Source of the DNA: Paucimonas lemoignei
GTDB taxonomy: Bacteria > Pseudomonadota > Gammaproteobacteria > Burkholderiales > Burkholderiaceae_D
DNA: 64,000 nucleotides
Reading direction: 5' to 3'
Assembly: GCF_004342585.1 (NCBI RefSeq)
Contig: NZ_SLZQ01000007.1
Coordinates: 1-64,000 of the forward strand
The notes below the pieces were generated by a model that worked only from the letters and a program-made list of their open reading frames with translations, had not been told where the DNA came from and did not search any database. The position numbers and the translations under genes are program-made. This document shows positions 35,799 through 45,008 of the stretch, one piece after another (position 1 is the stretch's first letter; every line of letters starts with the position of its first letter).

Positions 35799-36623
35799 GT
35801 GACTGCTTTCATCGATAAACTTACCGCCGCCTGGACGGGCAATGATTCCCTGCTGTGCATCGGACTTGATCCTGATATTCAAAAGCTGCCTGAAGAGCTG
35901 CAGGAAGAACCCGATGCCATTTATGCCTTCTGCAAGGACATCATCGACGACACGGCAGACCTGGTGTGTGCCTTCAAGCCGCAAATCGCGTATTTCGCGG
36001 CCCTCGGCGCCGAGGAAGAGCTCGAAGCGATCTGCCGTTATATCCGTGAACAGTATCCGCATATCCCCATCGTGCTGGATGCCAAGCGCGGCGACATCGG
36101 CGCCACCGCCGAACAATATGCCCGCGAAGCTTTCGAGCGTTACCGTGCCGATGCGGTGACGGTCAATCCTTACATGGGTTTCGATTCGGTGGCGCCGTAT
36201 CTGGAATGGAAAGACCGCGGCGTGATCGTCTTGTGCCGCACCTCGAATCCGGGCGGATCGGACCTGCAATTCCTCGATGTCGGCGGCAAGCCGCTGTACC
36301 AGCATGTGGCGCAGCTGGTCGCGGACAAATGGAATACCAATGGCCAGTGCGGTCTCGTGGTCGGCGCGACTTTCCCGAAAGAGATTGAAGAAGTGCGCAG
36401 GATCGTCGGCGACATGCCCCTGCTGGTGCCAGGCATCGGCGCGCAGGGCGGAGATATTGCTGCGACTGTCGCGGCAGGGCGGACAGCCGCCGGCACCGGC
36501 ATGATGATCAATTCTTCGCGCGCCATCCTGTATGCCAAGAAGGTCGGCGAAGAGACTTATGCCGGCGCGGCGCGGCGGGTGGCGCAGGAAACGCGCGACG
36601 CCATTAATAGCTGCCGCCAGTAA
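35799..36623 (+). CDS. pyrF: Orotidine 5'-phosphate decarboxylase
   Basis: 274 residues, the longer bacterial form. It decarboxylates OMP to UMP in the last step of pyrimidine synthesis. [13 protein letters not shown] at the start, the catalytic [10 protein letters not shown] and PGIGAQGGD near the end are diagnostic. GTG 35799 is preferred as the start because homologues begin T-x-F-I-D-K-L; an in-frame ATG at 35760 would add 13 residues of unlikely sequence. The gene is monocistronic here. Confidence 0.93.
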   Translation: MTAFIDKLTAAWTGNDSLLCIGLDPDIQKLPEELQEEPDAIYAFCKDIIDDTADLVCAFKPQIAYFAALGAEEELEAICRYIREQYPHIPIVLDAKRGDIGATAEQYAREAFERYRADAVTVNPYMGFDSVAPYLEWKDRGVIVLCRTSNPGGSDLQFLDVGGKPLYQHVAQLVADKWNTNGQCGLVVGATFPKEIEEVRRIVGDMPLLVPGIGAQGGDIAATVAAGRTAAGTGMMINSSRAILYAKKVGEETYAGAARRVAQETRDAINSCRQ

Positions 36624-36699
36624 TGTAATCGGCAAGTTTAGGGGCAGCCTTACGGGCGGATTTGCGCTACCCCCGCTCTTTCCTGGAAATGCCCATCAT

Positions 36700-36945
36700 C
36701 TATTCGAACTGATAGGGCTGTGCAGCGACAGCAGGTGGCCGAGGAAAGAGTCCGGCCTGGAAGCTGTCGCGCAGCGTTTGCAGCTCTGCTTCGCTCATGC
36801 CGAGCGCAGCGGCGCTGAACATGTGCCGGTCCGGCGTATGCATCAGGAACGCCTGCATTTCATTGGCCAGCAATTCGTTATTGAGCGCGTCGCATCCGCG
36901 GCTGCGCAGGAACTGGGTGAACTTGCTGCGCGTGCCCGCATCCAT
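36700..36945 (-). CDS. Short orphan protein, possibly the C-terminal remnant of a longer gene
   Basis: 81 residues starting at ATG 36945; soluble, no recognised family. The in-frame sequence upstream of the ATG (NVIPRSVWFWSHG) also reads like protein but has no start codon and runs into a stop inside the 3' end of pncC. This suggests that the visible part may be the C-terminus of a longer ancestral protein whose 5' part was lost. No clear ribosome site. It may still be expressed by coupling to pncC, whose stop is 41 bases upstream. Confidence 0.4.
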   Translation of the reverse strand: MDAGTRSKFTQFLRSRGCDALNNELLANEMQAFLMHTPDRHMFSAAALGMSEAELQTLRDSFQAGLFPRPPAVAAQPYQFE

Positions 36946-36985
36946 TCCATGCGACCAGAACCATACGCTGCGGGGAATGACGTTC

Positions 36986-37471
36986 CTACGCCTGTTCCAG
37001 GAATTTCAGCAAACCTTGCAAGGCGTGGACTACCGTTTGTTGGCGCACGGCCTGGCGGTCGCCGGCAAATACCAGGCGCTCGGTACGCGTGGTGCCATCC
37101 TTCGACCAAGCGAAACAGACCGTGCCGACCGGCTTGCCCGGTACCGCGCCGCCGGGGCCGGCAATGCCGGTCGTCGCCACGGCGATATGGGCATTGCTGT
37201 TGGCAATCGCGCCTTCGGCCATGGCTGCGGCGATTTCCTCGCTGACCGTGCCATGCAGCGCGATGGCGGCTGCCGAGACATCCAGCAAGTCGGTCTTGGA
37301 AGCATTGGAATAGGTGACAAAACCGCAGTCGAACCATTCGGAAGAGCCGGCAATCTCCGTGATGGCCTGGGCGACGCCGCCGCCGGTGCAGGATTCGGCA
37401 GTGGCAAGCAGCAAGCCACGGGATTTCAACGCCTGTCCCACACGCGCTGCAAGATCGATGATGTCTTCCAT
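36986..37471 (-). CDS. pncC: Nicotinamide-nucleotide amidohydrolase PncC (CinA C-terminal domain)
   Basis: 161 residues, the stand-alone CinA C-terminal domain that deamidates NMN to nicotinate mononucleotide in pyridine nucleotide salvage. LLATAESCTGGGVAQAI (with the catalytic Ser), GFVTYSNASK, ATTGIAGPGGA and GTVCFAW are typical. ATG 37471 has GGAG upstream. It follows thiL and pgpA on the same strand with 67 bases from pgpA. A second, only moderately similar copy is at 57111-57650. Confidence 0.92.
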   Translation of the reverse strand: MEDIIDLAARVGQALKSRGLLLATAESCTGGGVAQAITEIAGSSEWFDCGFVTYSNASKTDLLDVSAAAIALHGTVSEEIAAAMAEGAIANSNAHIAVATTGIAGPGGAVPGKPVGTVCFAWSKDGTTRTERLVFAGDRQAVRQQTVVHALQGLLKFLEQA

Positions 37472-37538
37472 ATTGTCTCCTTGACTGTTGAAATCGTTGA
37501 TGTCGTTTCCAGGCGGCGCCGCTGATTTTGCTTTCGCG

Positions 37539-38063
37539 TTACAGCGTGCGCCAGATGGCAAACACCAGTAAGGTATAGAAAGCTGCCACGATATCGTCCC
37601 ACATGACGCCGAAGCCACCCTTGAAGCGGCGGTCGAAATGGGCGATTGGCGGTGGTTTCACCATATCAAAGAATCGGAACCAGAGAAAGGCCCAAACCTG
37701 GGTGGCGGTGTCGGCCGGTGTGATAAACAGCAGTACGAGCCAGAAAGCGATGATTTCATCCCAGACCATGCTGCCATGGTCGGCAATGCCCATGTCGCGC
37801 CCGGTGCGGTCGCATGCCCAGATGCCGACCACGAAACCGGCGACGATGATCACCATCCAGTTGAATGGCGTGAAGAATTCCGGCCAGCGCGTGGAGAGGA
37901 CGGCAAAGCTCAGCCACGCCAGCAGCGTGCCCATGGTGCCCGGCATGACCGGCGACAGGCCGCTGCCGAAGCCCTGCGCCAGCAAGTGGGACGGATGCGC
38001 CAGCATGAAGTTCGGGCCTGGTCTGTGAATATAGGCTTGGGAAGCAGGGGAGGGTGACGTCAT
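37539..38063 (-). CDS. pgpA: Phosphatidylglycerophosphatase A
   Basis: 174-residue inner-membrane phosphatase that converts phosphatidylglycerol phosphate to phosphatidylglycerol. GFGSGLSPVMPGTMGTL, the acidic VWDEIIAFWL and FRFFDMVKPPPI with GGFGVMWDDIVA contain the conserved residues. Three or four hydrophobic spans. Its ATG overlaps the thiL stop (38060-38063), so the two are translationally coupled, a pairing known in many proteobacteria. Confidence 0.94.
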   Translation of the reverse strand: MTSPSPASQAYIHRPGPNFMLAHPSHLLAQGFGSGLSPVMPGTMGTLLAWLSFAVLSTRWPEFFTPFNWMVIIVAGFVVGIWACDRTGRDMGIADHGSMVWDEIIAFWLVLLFITPADTATQVWAFLWFRFFDMVKPPPIAHFDRRFKGGFGVMWDDIVAAFYTLLVFAIWRTL

Positions 38064-39028
38064 GGTGTGGCGAAATGGTCGAAAGAGGTCAGGGAAAGTG
38101 AGCAGGGTTTGCCGGCGGCATCGACCAGGCGCAGCCCAGTTGCGGTTTCGATCACGCCGATGCGGGTGACCGGGGTGGCGCTGGCTTGTGCCGCGGCCAG
38201 CACGTCGTCGCGCCGGTCAGAGGAGGCGGTGAAGCACAACTCGTAATCGTCGCCGCCGGCCATGCAATAAGCCCGCTGCAATTCCGGGCGCTGGCAGGCC
38301 AGTATCGGCCCGGCAGGCAGGGCGTCGACATCCACGGTAGCGCCGACGCCGGATTGTTTCAGGATATGGCCCAGGTCGCCGACCAGTCCATCGGAAATAT
38401 CGATGGCGGCATGCGCCACGCCTCGCAATGCCAGCCCCAGGGCGACGCGCGGCGTCGGCGCGTGCAGGCGTGGCGCGGCCACGTCGAGGCTTTCACCATC
38501 CAGCGCCATTTCGCCCGAAAGAGCTGCCAGCGCCAGACGGGCGTCGCCAAGCGTTCCGGATACCCAGATATCATCGCCCGGGCGGGCCGCAGCTCGGCGC
38601 AGGGCCATGCCCGGCGGCAGTTCGCCAAACACGGTAATGCTGACGGTCAGCGGTCCCTTGGTCGTATCGCCGCCGACCAGCTCACAGTCGAGACTATCTG
38701 CCAGCGCCAGCATGCCTTGCGCAAACGGGGCGAGCCAGGCTTCGTCTGCGGCTGGCAATGCCAGCGCCAGGGTAAAGGCAAGCGGCCTGGCGCCCATTGC
38801 CGCCAGGTCGGACAGATTGACCGCAAGGCTTTTATGGCCAAGCAAGCGCGGATCGGCGCCGGGAAAGAAATGCCGGCCTTCGACCAGCATATCGGTGGAG
38901 ATGGCCAGTTGTCGGTTAGTCAATGGCGCCAGCAGCGCGCAATCATCGCCCACGCCGAGCGCGGCGGCGCTGCCTGGGCGCAGCGGCCGGGTGAAGAAAC
39001 GCGCAATCAAGTCGAATTCGGAAAGCAT
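38060..39028 (-). CDS. thiL: Thiamine-monophosphate kinase
   Basis: 322 residues. It phosphorylates thiamine monophosphate to the active cofactor thiamine diphosphate. LGVGDDCALL, STDMLVEGRHF, GHKSLAVNLSDLAAMGA and GGDTTKGP bind ATP, magnesium and substrate; DISDGLVGDLGHIL lies in the C-half. ATG 39028 (MLSEFD) is the family start. First gene of the thiL-pgpA-pncC run, divergent from maeB by 179 bases. Confidence 0.94.
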   Translation of the reverse strand: MLSEFDLIARFFTRPLRPGSAAALGVGDDCALLAPLTNRQLAISTDMLVEGRHFFPGADPRLLGHKSLAVNLSDLAAMGARPLAFTLALALPAADEAWLAPFAQGMLALADSLDCELVGGDTTKGPLTVSITVFGELPPGMALRRAAARPGDDIWVSGTLGDARLALAALSGEMALDGESLDVAAPRLHAPTPRVALGLALRGVAHAAIDISDGLVGDLGHILKQSGVGATVDVDALPAGPILACQRPELQRAYCMAGGDDYELCFTASSDRRDDVLAAAQASATPVTRIGVIETATGLRLVDAAGKPCSLSLTSFDHFATP

Positions 39029-39207
39029 GACAGGATTGTACCGAAGGATGGGCGCAAGATTGCGTCTTCGACAGCTTTCCTTTTGCTGCCTCATGCCGGC
39101 GGAATCCACGGCAGGCCGGGAAATGAACTTCACGGCCTGAATAGCATGAGAGGAAACGCTCGCTCTGCTAGAATCATCGTTTTAGCAAGCACGAAAAAGG
39201 CCGTTCG

Positions 39208-41520
39208 ATGGATTCCGAAAAAAGCCGCAAGGAGCAGGTACGCCAACAATTGCGCGAGTCCGCGCTGTACTACCACCAGTTTCCGACACCCGGCAAGATC
39301 AGCGTCACCCCCACCAAGCAACTGACCAACCAGCGCGACATGGCGGTCGCCTATTCGCCGGGTGTGGCGGCGCCCTGCGAAGAAATCGTCGCCGACCCGA
39401 ACAACGCCTTCAAGTACACCGCGCGCGGCAACCTGGTGGCGGTCATCACCAACGGCACCGCCGTGCTCGGCCTGGGCAATATCGGCCCGCTGGCTTCCAA
39501 GCCTGTGATGGAAGGCAAGGGCGTGCTGTTCAAGAAGTTCGCCGGCGTGGATGTTTTCGATATCGAAATCAATGAAAACGATCCCGACAAGCTGGTCGAC
39601 ATCATCGCCGCGCTGGAACCCACCTTTGGCGGCATCAACCTGGAAGACATCAAGGCGCCGGAATGCTTCTACATCGAACGCAAGCTGCGCGAACGGATGA
39701 AGATTCCCGTCTTCCATGACGACCAGCACGGCACCGCCATCATCGTCGGCGCAGCCATCCTGAACGGCCTGAAAGTGGTCGGCAAGAACATCAAGGAGTG
39801 CAAGCTCGTGGTATCCGGCGCCGGCGCCGCCGCGCTGGCTTGCCTGGATCTGATTGTCGACCTCGGCTTCCCGATCGAAAATATCTTCGTTACCGACCTG
39901 GCCGGCGTGGTCTATGAAGGCCGCACTGAGCTGATGGACCCGGACAAGGCGCGCTTTGCCCAAAAGACCAGCGCCCGTACGCTGGCTGAAATCATTCCCG
40001 GCGCCGATATTTTCCTCGGCCTGTCCGCCGGTGGCGTGCTGAAGCAGGAAATGGTCAAGGCCATGGCGCCGCGTCCGCTGGTGCTGGCGCTGGCCAACCC
40101 GAATCCGGAAATCCTGCCGGAAGAAGTCATGGCCGTGCGCGACGATGCGGTGATTGCCACCGGCCGTTCGGACTATCCGAACCAGGTCAACAACGTCCTG
40201 TGCTTCCCGTACATCTTCCGGGGCGCGCTCGATTGCGGCGCCACCACCATCAGCCGCGAGATGGAAATCGCCACCGTGCATGCCATCGCCGACCTGGCGC
40301 AGGCCGAGCAGTCGGATATCGTCGCCGCCGCCTACGGCATCGAGAACATGTCGTTCGGCCCGGAATACCTGATTCCGAAGCCTTTCGATCCGCGCCTGAT
40401 GATCAAGATCGCGCCGGCGGTGGCAAGGGCGGCGGAAGTGTCGGGCGTGGCATTGCGGCCGATCGCCGACATGCAGGCTTACGTCGACCGCCTGCAGCAA
40501 TTCGTCTATCACAGCGGCACGTTCATGAAGCCGATCTTCGCCATGGCCAAGAAGGCGCCGGCGGAGACCAAGCGCATCGTGTTCGCCGAGGGTGAGGAAG
40601 AGCGCGTGTTGCGCGCCGTGCAGATCGTGGTCGACGAGCAATTGGCCAAGCCGATCCTCGTAGGCCGTCCGGCTGTCCTGCTCAAGCGCATCGAGCGCTT
40701 CGGCCTGCGCCTGCGGCCGGGTGTCGATTTCGAGGTCGTCAATCCCGAGTACGATGAGCGCTATCGCGAATTCTGGCAAACCTTCCATGCGATGTCGGCC
40801 AGGAAGGGGATTACCGAGTCCTATGCCAAGCTGGAGATGCGCCGCCGCCATACGCTGATCGGCTCGATGCTGATCCATAAGGGCTATGCCGACGGCATGA
40901 TCTGCGGCACCTTCGGCACCATCCCGCTGCACCTGCATTACATCGACCAGATTATCGGCAGGCGCGAAGGTGTCAATGTCTATGGCGCGATGAATATCCT
41001 CATCCTGCCGGACCGGCAAGTGGCCCTGGTCGATACGCACGTCAATGAAAATCCGACGGCGGAACAGATTGCCGAGTTGACGATGCTGGCGGCGGAAGAA
41101 ATGCGCCGTTTCGGCCTGTATCCGCGCGTGGCCCTGCTGTCGCATTCCAACTTCGGCACCAGCAATAGCGAATCGGCGCAAAAGATGCGCCGCGCGCTGG
41201 CGATCCTGCATGAACTGGCGCCGGACCTGGAAGTCGATGGCGAGATGCATGGCGATACGGCGCTCGATTCGGCGCTGCTGAAGAAAACCATGCCGGATTC
41301 ACCCTTGAAGGGCGATGCCAACCTGCTGGTGCTGCCGAACCTGGATGCCGCCAATATCTCGTACAACCTGCTGAAGAATGCGGCAGGTAGCGGGATCGCG
41401 ATTGGCCCGGTGCTGCTCGGTTGCGCCAAGCCTGTGCATATCCTTACTCCGTCAGCTACCGTGCGGCGGATTGTCAACCTGACCGCGTTGTGCGTGGTGG
41501 ACGCGATTTCGCAGCGTTAA
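39208..41520 (+). CDS. maeB: NADP-dependent malic enzyme with phosphotransacetylase-like domain
   Basis: 770 residues. The N-terminal part (about 15-430) oxidatively decarboxylates malate to pyruvate with [27 protein letters not shown] and [10 protein letters not shown] are signatures. The C-terminal part (about 440-765) is a phosphate acetyltransferase-like domain, thought to bind acetyl-CoA as an allosteric regulator rather than catalyse. Full-length family member. A terminator follows, so it is monocistronic. Confidence 0.95.
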   Translation: MDSEKSRKEQVRQQLRESALYYHQFPTPGKISVTPTKQLTNQRDMAVAYSPGVAAPCEEIVADPNNAFKYTARGNLVAVITNGTAVLGLGNIGPLASKPVMEGKGVLFKKFAGVDVFDIEINENDPDKLVDIIAALEPTFGGINLEDIKAPECFYIERKLRERMKIPVFHDDQHGTAIIVGAAILNGLKVVGKNIKECKLVVSGAGAAALACLDLIVDLGFPIENIFVTDLAGVVYEGRTELMDPDKARFAQKTSARTLAEIIPGADIFLGLSAGGVLKQEMVKAMAPRPLVLALANPNPEILPEEVMAVRDDAVIATGRSDYPNQVNNVLCFPYIFRGALDCGATTISREMEIATVHAIADLAQAEQSDIVAAAYGIENMSFGPEYLIPKPFDPRLMIKIAPAVARAAEVSGVALRPIADMQAYVDRLQQFVYHSGTFMKPIFAMAKKAPAETKRIVFAEGEEERVLRAVQIVVDEQLAKPILVGRPAVLLKRIERFGLRLRPGVDFEVVNPEYDERYREFWQTFHAMSARKGITESYAKLEMRRRHTLIGSMLIHKGYADGMICGTFGTIPLHLHYIDQIIGRREGVNVYGAMNILILPDRQVALVDTHVNENPTAEQIAELTMLAAEEMRRFGLYPRVALLSHSNFGTSNSESAQKMRRALAILHELAPDLEVDGEMHGDTALDSALLKKTMPDSPLKGDANLLVLPNLDAANISYNLLKNAAGSGIAIGPVLLGCAKPVHILTPSATVRRIVNLTALCVVDAISQR

Positions 41521-41539
41521 TCCTTTTGACGCTCCAACG

Positions 41540-41574
41540 AGCCGCCCAGTGCAAACCGGGCGGCTTTTTTATTT
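41540..41574 (+). terminator. Intrinsic terminator after maeB
   Basis: AGCCGCCC (41540-41547) pairs with GGGCGGCT (41558-41565) around a 10-base loop and runs into TTTTTATTT. Starts 19 bases after the maeB stop. Confidence 0.9.
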
Positions 41575-41691
41575 ACTCCTGCTGACTGACCAAGAAGTGT
41601 CCGCATGCAGGCAAGTCAGGCCGGAACCATTGCCGGTAGCATGTCATCCAACTTGGTTCATGAATCTTGGATATTCGGAAGGAGAAACACC

Positions 41692-41871
41692 ATGCCACGA
41701 GGCGACAAGTCAGCTTATACCGACAAGCAAAAGCGTCAGGCGCAGCATATCGAAGAAGGCTATGTAGAGCGCGGTGTGCCCGAGAAAGAAGCCCAGCGCC
41801 GGGCGTGGGCGACCGAGAACAAGATTTCCGGTGGCGGCCGCAAGTCGGGCTCGGGCCGCAAGCACCACTGA
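41692..41871 (+). CDS. Small basic 'plasmid stabilization'-type protein
   Basis: 59 residues, extremely hydrophilic and rich in Lys, Arg, Gln and Glu, ending in Gly/Ser/Lys repeats (SGGGRKSGSGRKHH). MPRGDKSAYTDKQKRQAQHI is the start of a small family often labelled plasmid stabilization protein, although I know of no direct functional proof. ATG 41692 has an excellent AAGGAGA site. Probably binds nucleic acid or is disordered. The gene is chromosomal here, between maeB and a DUF808 gene. Confidence 0.7.
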   Translation: MPRGDKSAYTDKQKRQAQHIEEGYVERGVPEKEAQRRAWATENKISGGGRKSGSGRKHH

Positions 41872-41879
41872 ACACGCAC

Positions 41880-42818
41880 TCAGGCTTGCTTGCGCATACC
41901 CTTGAACAAGCGGCTGGCAACATTGACCACCACCAGCACGATGGCGCCGGCAATATTGCCGGCAATGGCATTGAACAGCGTCGGCAAGATGGCCGCCAGG
42001 ATGCCGCCGATTCCGGCGATGCCAGCCGTCGTGTCGGCAATGCCTTCAATGAAGTGGTGCAGGGCCGGCATGCCATGGACGAGGATGCCGCCACCCACCA
42101 TGAACATGGCGGCCGTACCGACTACCGACAGCGTTTTCATGAGCCAGGGCGCGGCGGCCAGCAGTAGCCTGCCCAAACCGGCGCGCATGCCGCCTTTGCG
42201 GCTCAGATAGAGCCCTGCATCGTCGAGCTTGACGATTCCGGCGACCAGGCCATAAACGCCCGCGGTCATCAGTAAGGCAATACCCGCCAGCACCGCTACG
42301 CGTGCGCCGAAAGACGCGCCAGCAACCGTTCCCAGGGCAATGACGATAATTTCAGCAGAGAGAATGAAGTCGGTACGCACGGCGCCCTGGATCTTTTCCT
42401 TTTCGTAGGCGACGATGTCCACTTTCTCATCGTTCAGCGCATGAGCCATGGCATCATGATGCGCCTCGTCTTCGGCCTTGCTGTGCAAGAATTTGTGCGC
42501 CAGCTTTTCCACGCCTTCGAAGCACAGATACGCGCCGCCCAGCATCAGCAGCGGCGTCACCAGCCATGGGATGAATGCACTGATGGCCAGGGCCGCCGGT
42601 ACCAGGATCAGCTTGTTTTTCAGGGAGCCTTTGGCGACCGCCCATACCACAGGTAATTCCCGTTCGGCGCGCACGCCCGTCACTTGCTGTGCATTGAGCG
42701 CAAGATCGTCGCCAAGCACGCCGGAGGTTTTTTTCGCCGCGACCTTGGTCATGGTGGCGACATCGTCGAGCACGCTGGCAATATCGTCGAGCAGGGTTAA
42801 CAGACTGGCTCCGGCCAC
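41880..42818 (-). CDS. yedI: DUF808 family membrane protein (YedI-like)
   Basis: 312 residues. The N-terminus [20 protein letters not shown] and the following [20 protein letters not shown] are the DUF808 signature. Several hydrophobic spans follow, including the C-terminal [20 protein letters not shown]. Function unknown. The start is taken as GTG 42818, because AAGGAG is correctly spaced for it and family members begin at this point; an ATG two codons earlier is too close to the ribosome site. Confidence 0.85.
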   Translation of the reverse strand: MAGASLLTLLDDIASVLDDVATMTKVAAKKTSGVLGDDLALNAQQVTGVRAERELPVVWAVAKGSLKNKLILVPAALAISAFIPWLVTPLLMLGGAYLCFEGVEKLAHKFLHSKAEDEAHHDAMAHALNDEKVDIVAYEKEKIQGAVRTDFILSAEIIVIALGTVAGASFGARVAVLAGIALLMTAGVYGLVAGIVKLDDAGLYLSRKGGMRAGLGRLLLAAAPWLMKTLSVVGTAAMFMVGGGILVHGMPALHHFIEGIADTTAGIAGIGGILAAILPTLFNAIAGNIAGAIVLVVVNVASRLFKGMRKQA

Positions 42819-42920
42819 GATCATTCTCCTTCTTGTAGACAAATTGGCAATGCGCGATTAGACCACACTCATGGATGCCGGGCTACTTACATAGCGAAAT
42901 GGCTCCGGCTTCAGGCTCAT

Positions 42921-43604
42921 TCACAATAGCGGCAAATTGTCTTGCCTGGGCTTGGCCTTGCGCATGGCGACCTTGGGCGCGGGCACCGCGTGCAGCTTCT
43001 CGGCAGGATACGCGGCAAAGAAGGTGCGTGCTTCTTCCGTATCGGCTTGCAGCCAGTCTGCATATTGATCCGGCTGGAGAATCACCACCATGCGCTTTTC
43101 ATCGTCGGGCTTGTGAAAGCGCTGCATCAGCGGATGCTCATCGGCATTAATCGTCAGCATGGAAAACGAAACCAGCGGCTGATCGTCGGGGCCGCCGTTC
43201 GGGCGCCAGTCCCAGATGCCGGCGATGCCGAGATCCAGGCCTTCCGCCGAACTGATCTTCCAGCGCACTGCATGTCCGGATTCATAATTCGGTTCGAAAA
43301 TGGCTTCGGCGGGAATGATGCAAAACTGGCGCTTGCGGTAGGCAGTGCGATAAGACGGCTTGGCGCCGACCGTTTCGGTGCGGGCGTTATAGGTATGGCG
43401 CGACAGTTTCATATCGGCCCACGCCGGCACGAGCCCGAAGCAGGCTGGCACGCATTCCCGTTCGCCGCTGCCGTCTTCCGCCAGGCGGACGATTGGCGCC
43501 AGGTAACCGGGAAAGGCTTCCTTGCCGGTTCCGTAACGTGGTGGCGCGGCGCCGAATTGCTGTTGAATGCGGTCTGATCGGGAGGGAATGTAATTTGCGC
43601 ACAT
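42921..43604 (-). CDS. SOS response-associated peptidase family protein (SRAP/YedK/HMCES)
   Basis: 227 residues. SRAP proteins cross-link to abasic sites in single-stranded DNA through Cys2 and so protect them. Cys2 follows the initiator Met (MCANYIPS). NARTETV, RFKKPD-like (RFHKPDDEKRMVVIL) and the FCIIPAEAIFEP segment hold the other conserved positions (Asn, Glu, His). No LexA box is apparent upstream. It precedes yedI on the minus strand with a 102-base gap. Confidence 0.9.
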   Translation of the reverse strand: MCANYIPSRSDRIQQQFGAAPPRYGTGKEAFPGYLAPIVRLAEDGSGERECVPACFGLVPAWADMKLSRHTYNARTETVGAKPSYRTAYRKRQFCIIPAEAIFEPNYESGHAVRWKISSAEGLDLGIAGIWDWRPNGGPDDQPLVSFSMLTINADEHPLMQRFHKPDDEKRMVVILQPDQYADWLQADTEEARTFFAAYPAEKLHAVPAPKVAMRKAKPRQDNLPLL

Positions 43605-43651
43605 GTTTTATTGTAGGCGCGATTTCACCCCGCGTACTTTGATCAACGCAA

Positions 43652-44326
43652 TCAAAACCATGCAAGTGCTTCGGAAAGTGCAGCACGGGCATCCTGCTCG
43701 ATGATGGCATTGTGCGCCACGATGACGCGTTCGGTTGGCCACTCAAGTATCTTGGCGGCGCTAGCGCGCGCAGCCTCGCGGTCGCGGTTAATCAATCTGA
43801 TCGTGCGCGGCACGGCCAGACGGTTACGGACGCCGGTCAACTTGGCATACAGACGCGTTGCTATGGGCAGATCGCCTTCCCAGCATTGGCACAGGTCGGT
43901 CAGGATGACAGAGCGTGAAGGCCAGTGAAACCAGGCATGTTCATTGATCGTTGGAATGCCTTCAAAGAGCAACTGCCCCAGCTCTTCCATCCATTCGGGT
44001 TCACCCGACGGTGCCAGAACGCGCAAGCCTTGCAGGTCCGGTCGCTTGGCGGATAATCCGCGCGGCCCAAAGAGAAGAGCCTCCGGGTAAGCCTTGGCCC
44101 ACTCGCCGATGAACAAGTGGTGCACCTTGCTCGGCGCTACCAGGTAGGCGATATCGCCCAGCGCTTCGACCTGATTGCGCAACTCCGGCGTCAAGGGAAT
44201 AGGGGAGTGCAGCCATAGCCGGCCATCGCGCAATCGAACGACTGTCATGCGCGTTGAAAGGTGGATGCCCTTGATGACGAAATGGTGTTGCGCATGCCAG
44301 ATATCCGGCGCGATTGCTTGAAGCAT
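43652..44326 (-). CDS. DUF4336 protein (metallo-beta-lactamase-like fold)
   Basis: 224 residues. The layout (a strand-rich start, TRMTVVRLRDGRLWLHSPIPL, then AYLVAPSKVHHLFIGEWAKAYP and RVIVAHNAII) is that of DUF4336, a relative of metallo-beta-lactamases with an incomplete metal-ligand set. Activity is unknown. GGGAG precedes ATG 44326. Lies between hopJ-like and SRAP genes on the same strand, but gaps of about 50-110 bases make an operon uncertain. Confidence 0.78.
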   Translation of the reverse strand: MLQAIAPDIWHAQHHFVIKGIHLSTRMTVVRLRDGRLWLHSPIPLTPELRNQVEALGDIAYLVAPSKVHHLFIGEWAKAYPEALLFGPRGLSAKRPDLQGLRVLAPSGEPEWMEELGQLLFEGIPTINEHAWFHWPSRSVILTDLCQCWEGDLPIATRLYAKLTGVRNRLAVPRTIRLINRDREAARASAAKILEWPTERVIVAHNAIIEQDARAALSEALAWF

Positions 44327-44437
44327 GAATACTCCCTGCAGACTGACCGTTTGTGTTTAGGATGCTAACACAAGGGTAAAACCCGGTCAGGGCTTTGCCT
44401 GCCGCCGGCATGCGCCTTATTAGGGGCTTATTTGAGC

Positions 44438-44782
44438 TTACTTGGCCTTGAGAGGCTGGCTATCGAATTTCATGCCGCCCCAGCCGGTCTTCATGAAATT
44501 GCGAATGTTCTGGTGATCCGTGCCTTCCGGATGCTTGAGCACGTCATCGCGATAGTACGCACCGAAGCATGCCAATGTCTGCTGTTCATTGAGCTGGTTC
44601 AGCTGCGCAAAGGCAAACAGCTTGCACGACCCGGAATTCTGGCCGGCTTCATTGCGCAGGCTGCCGTTGGTAAACGCTGCAGGTGTGAAATCGTACGACG
44701 CTTCGATGGCAGCCATGGTGTCGGTAAAGGCAATCGATTCCGGAGAATCGTTCAGTTTTTGGAGAAAGGCATCAAGATTCAT
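44438..44782 (-). CDS. HopJ type III effector family protein
   Basis: 114-residue soluble protein of the HopJ family. Signatures are the AFTDTMAAIEASYDFTPAAFTNG region and a later CFGAYYRDDVLKHPEGTDHQNIRNFM. The family is named after a Pseudomonas syringae effector but occurs widely in bacteria without type III secretion, so an effector role should not be inferred. No secretion genes are in this window. Confidence 0.85.
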   Translation of the reverse strand: MNLDAFLQKLNDSPESIAFTDTMAAIEASYDFTPAAFTNGSLRNEAGQNSGSCKLFAFAQLNQLNEQQTLACFGAYYRDDVLKHPEGTDHQNIRNFMKTGWGGMKFDSQPLKAK

Positions 44783-45008
44783 GGATGATAACTAAGAGGT
44801 TGAATGAAAATTAAATGTTAAAGCTCAGCGCATCATCATGCTGTCATGCGCTGCTAGGCGCGCATTGTAACGTGTGACAAACAATGCTTCTCTATAAATA
44901 TTGAGTTCAGCTTTCCATTCATCATCCCATGCGAATTCCCCGTACAATGAACGCTATGCAGAAGCGTTTAGACGCTTGTTATTGAACTCGTATGAAAGAA
45001 TTTACATA

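Noticed and set aside
39130..41250. Very long open frame antisense to maeB
   Set aside because: It mirrors the codon structure of a high-GC gene on the other strand, has no recognisable domains or ribosome site, and maeB is unmistakable.
41692..41871. 'Plasmid stabilization' label as a sign of an integrated plasmid
   Set aside because: Neighbouring genes are housekeeping, and no partition, replication or integrase genes are nearby.
44438..44782. HopJ protein as evidence for type III secretion
   Set aside because: The HopJ family is widespread in bacteria without secretion systems, and no such genes are present here.
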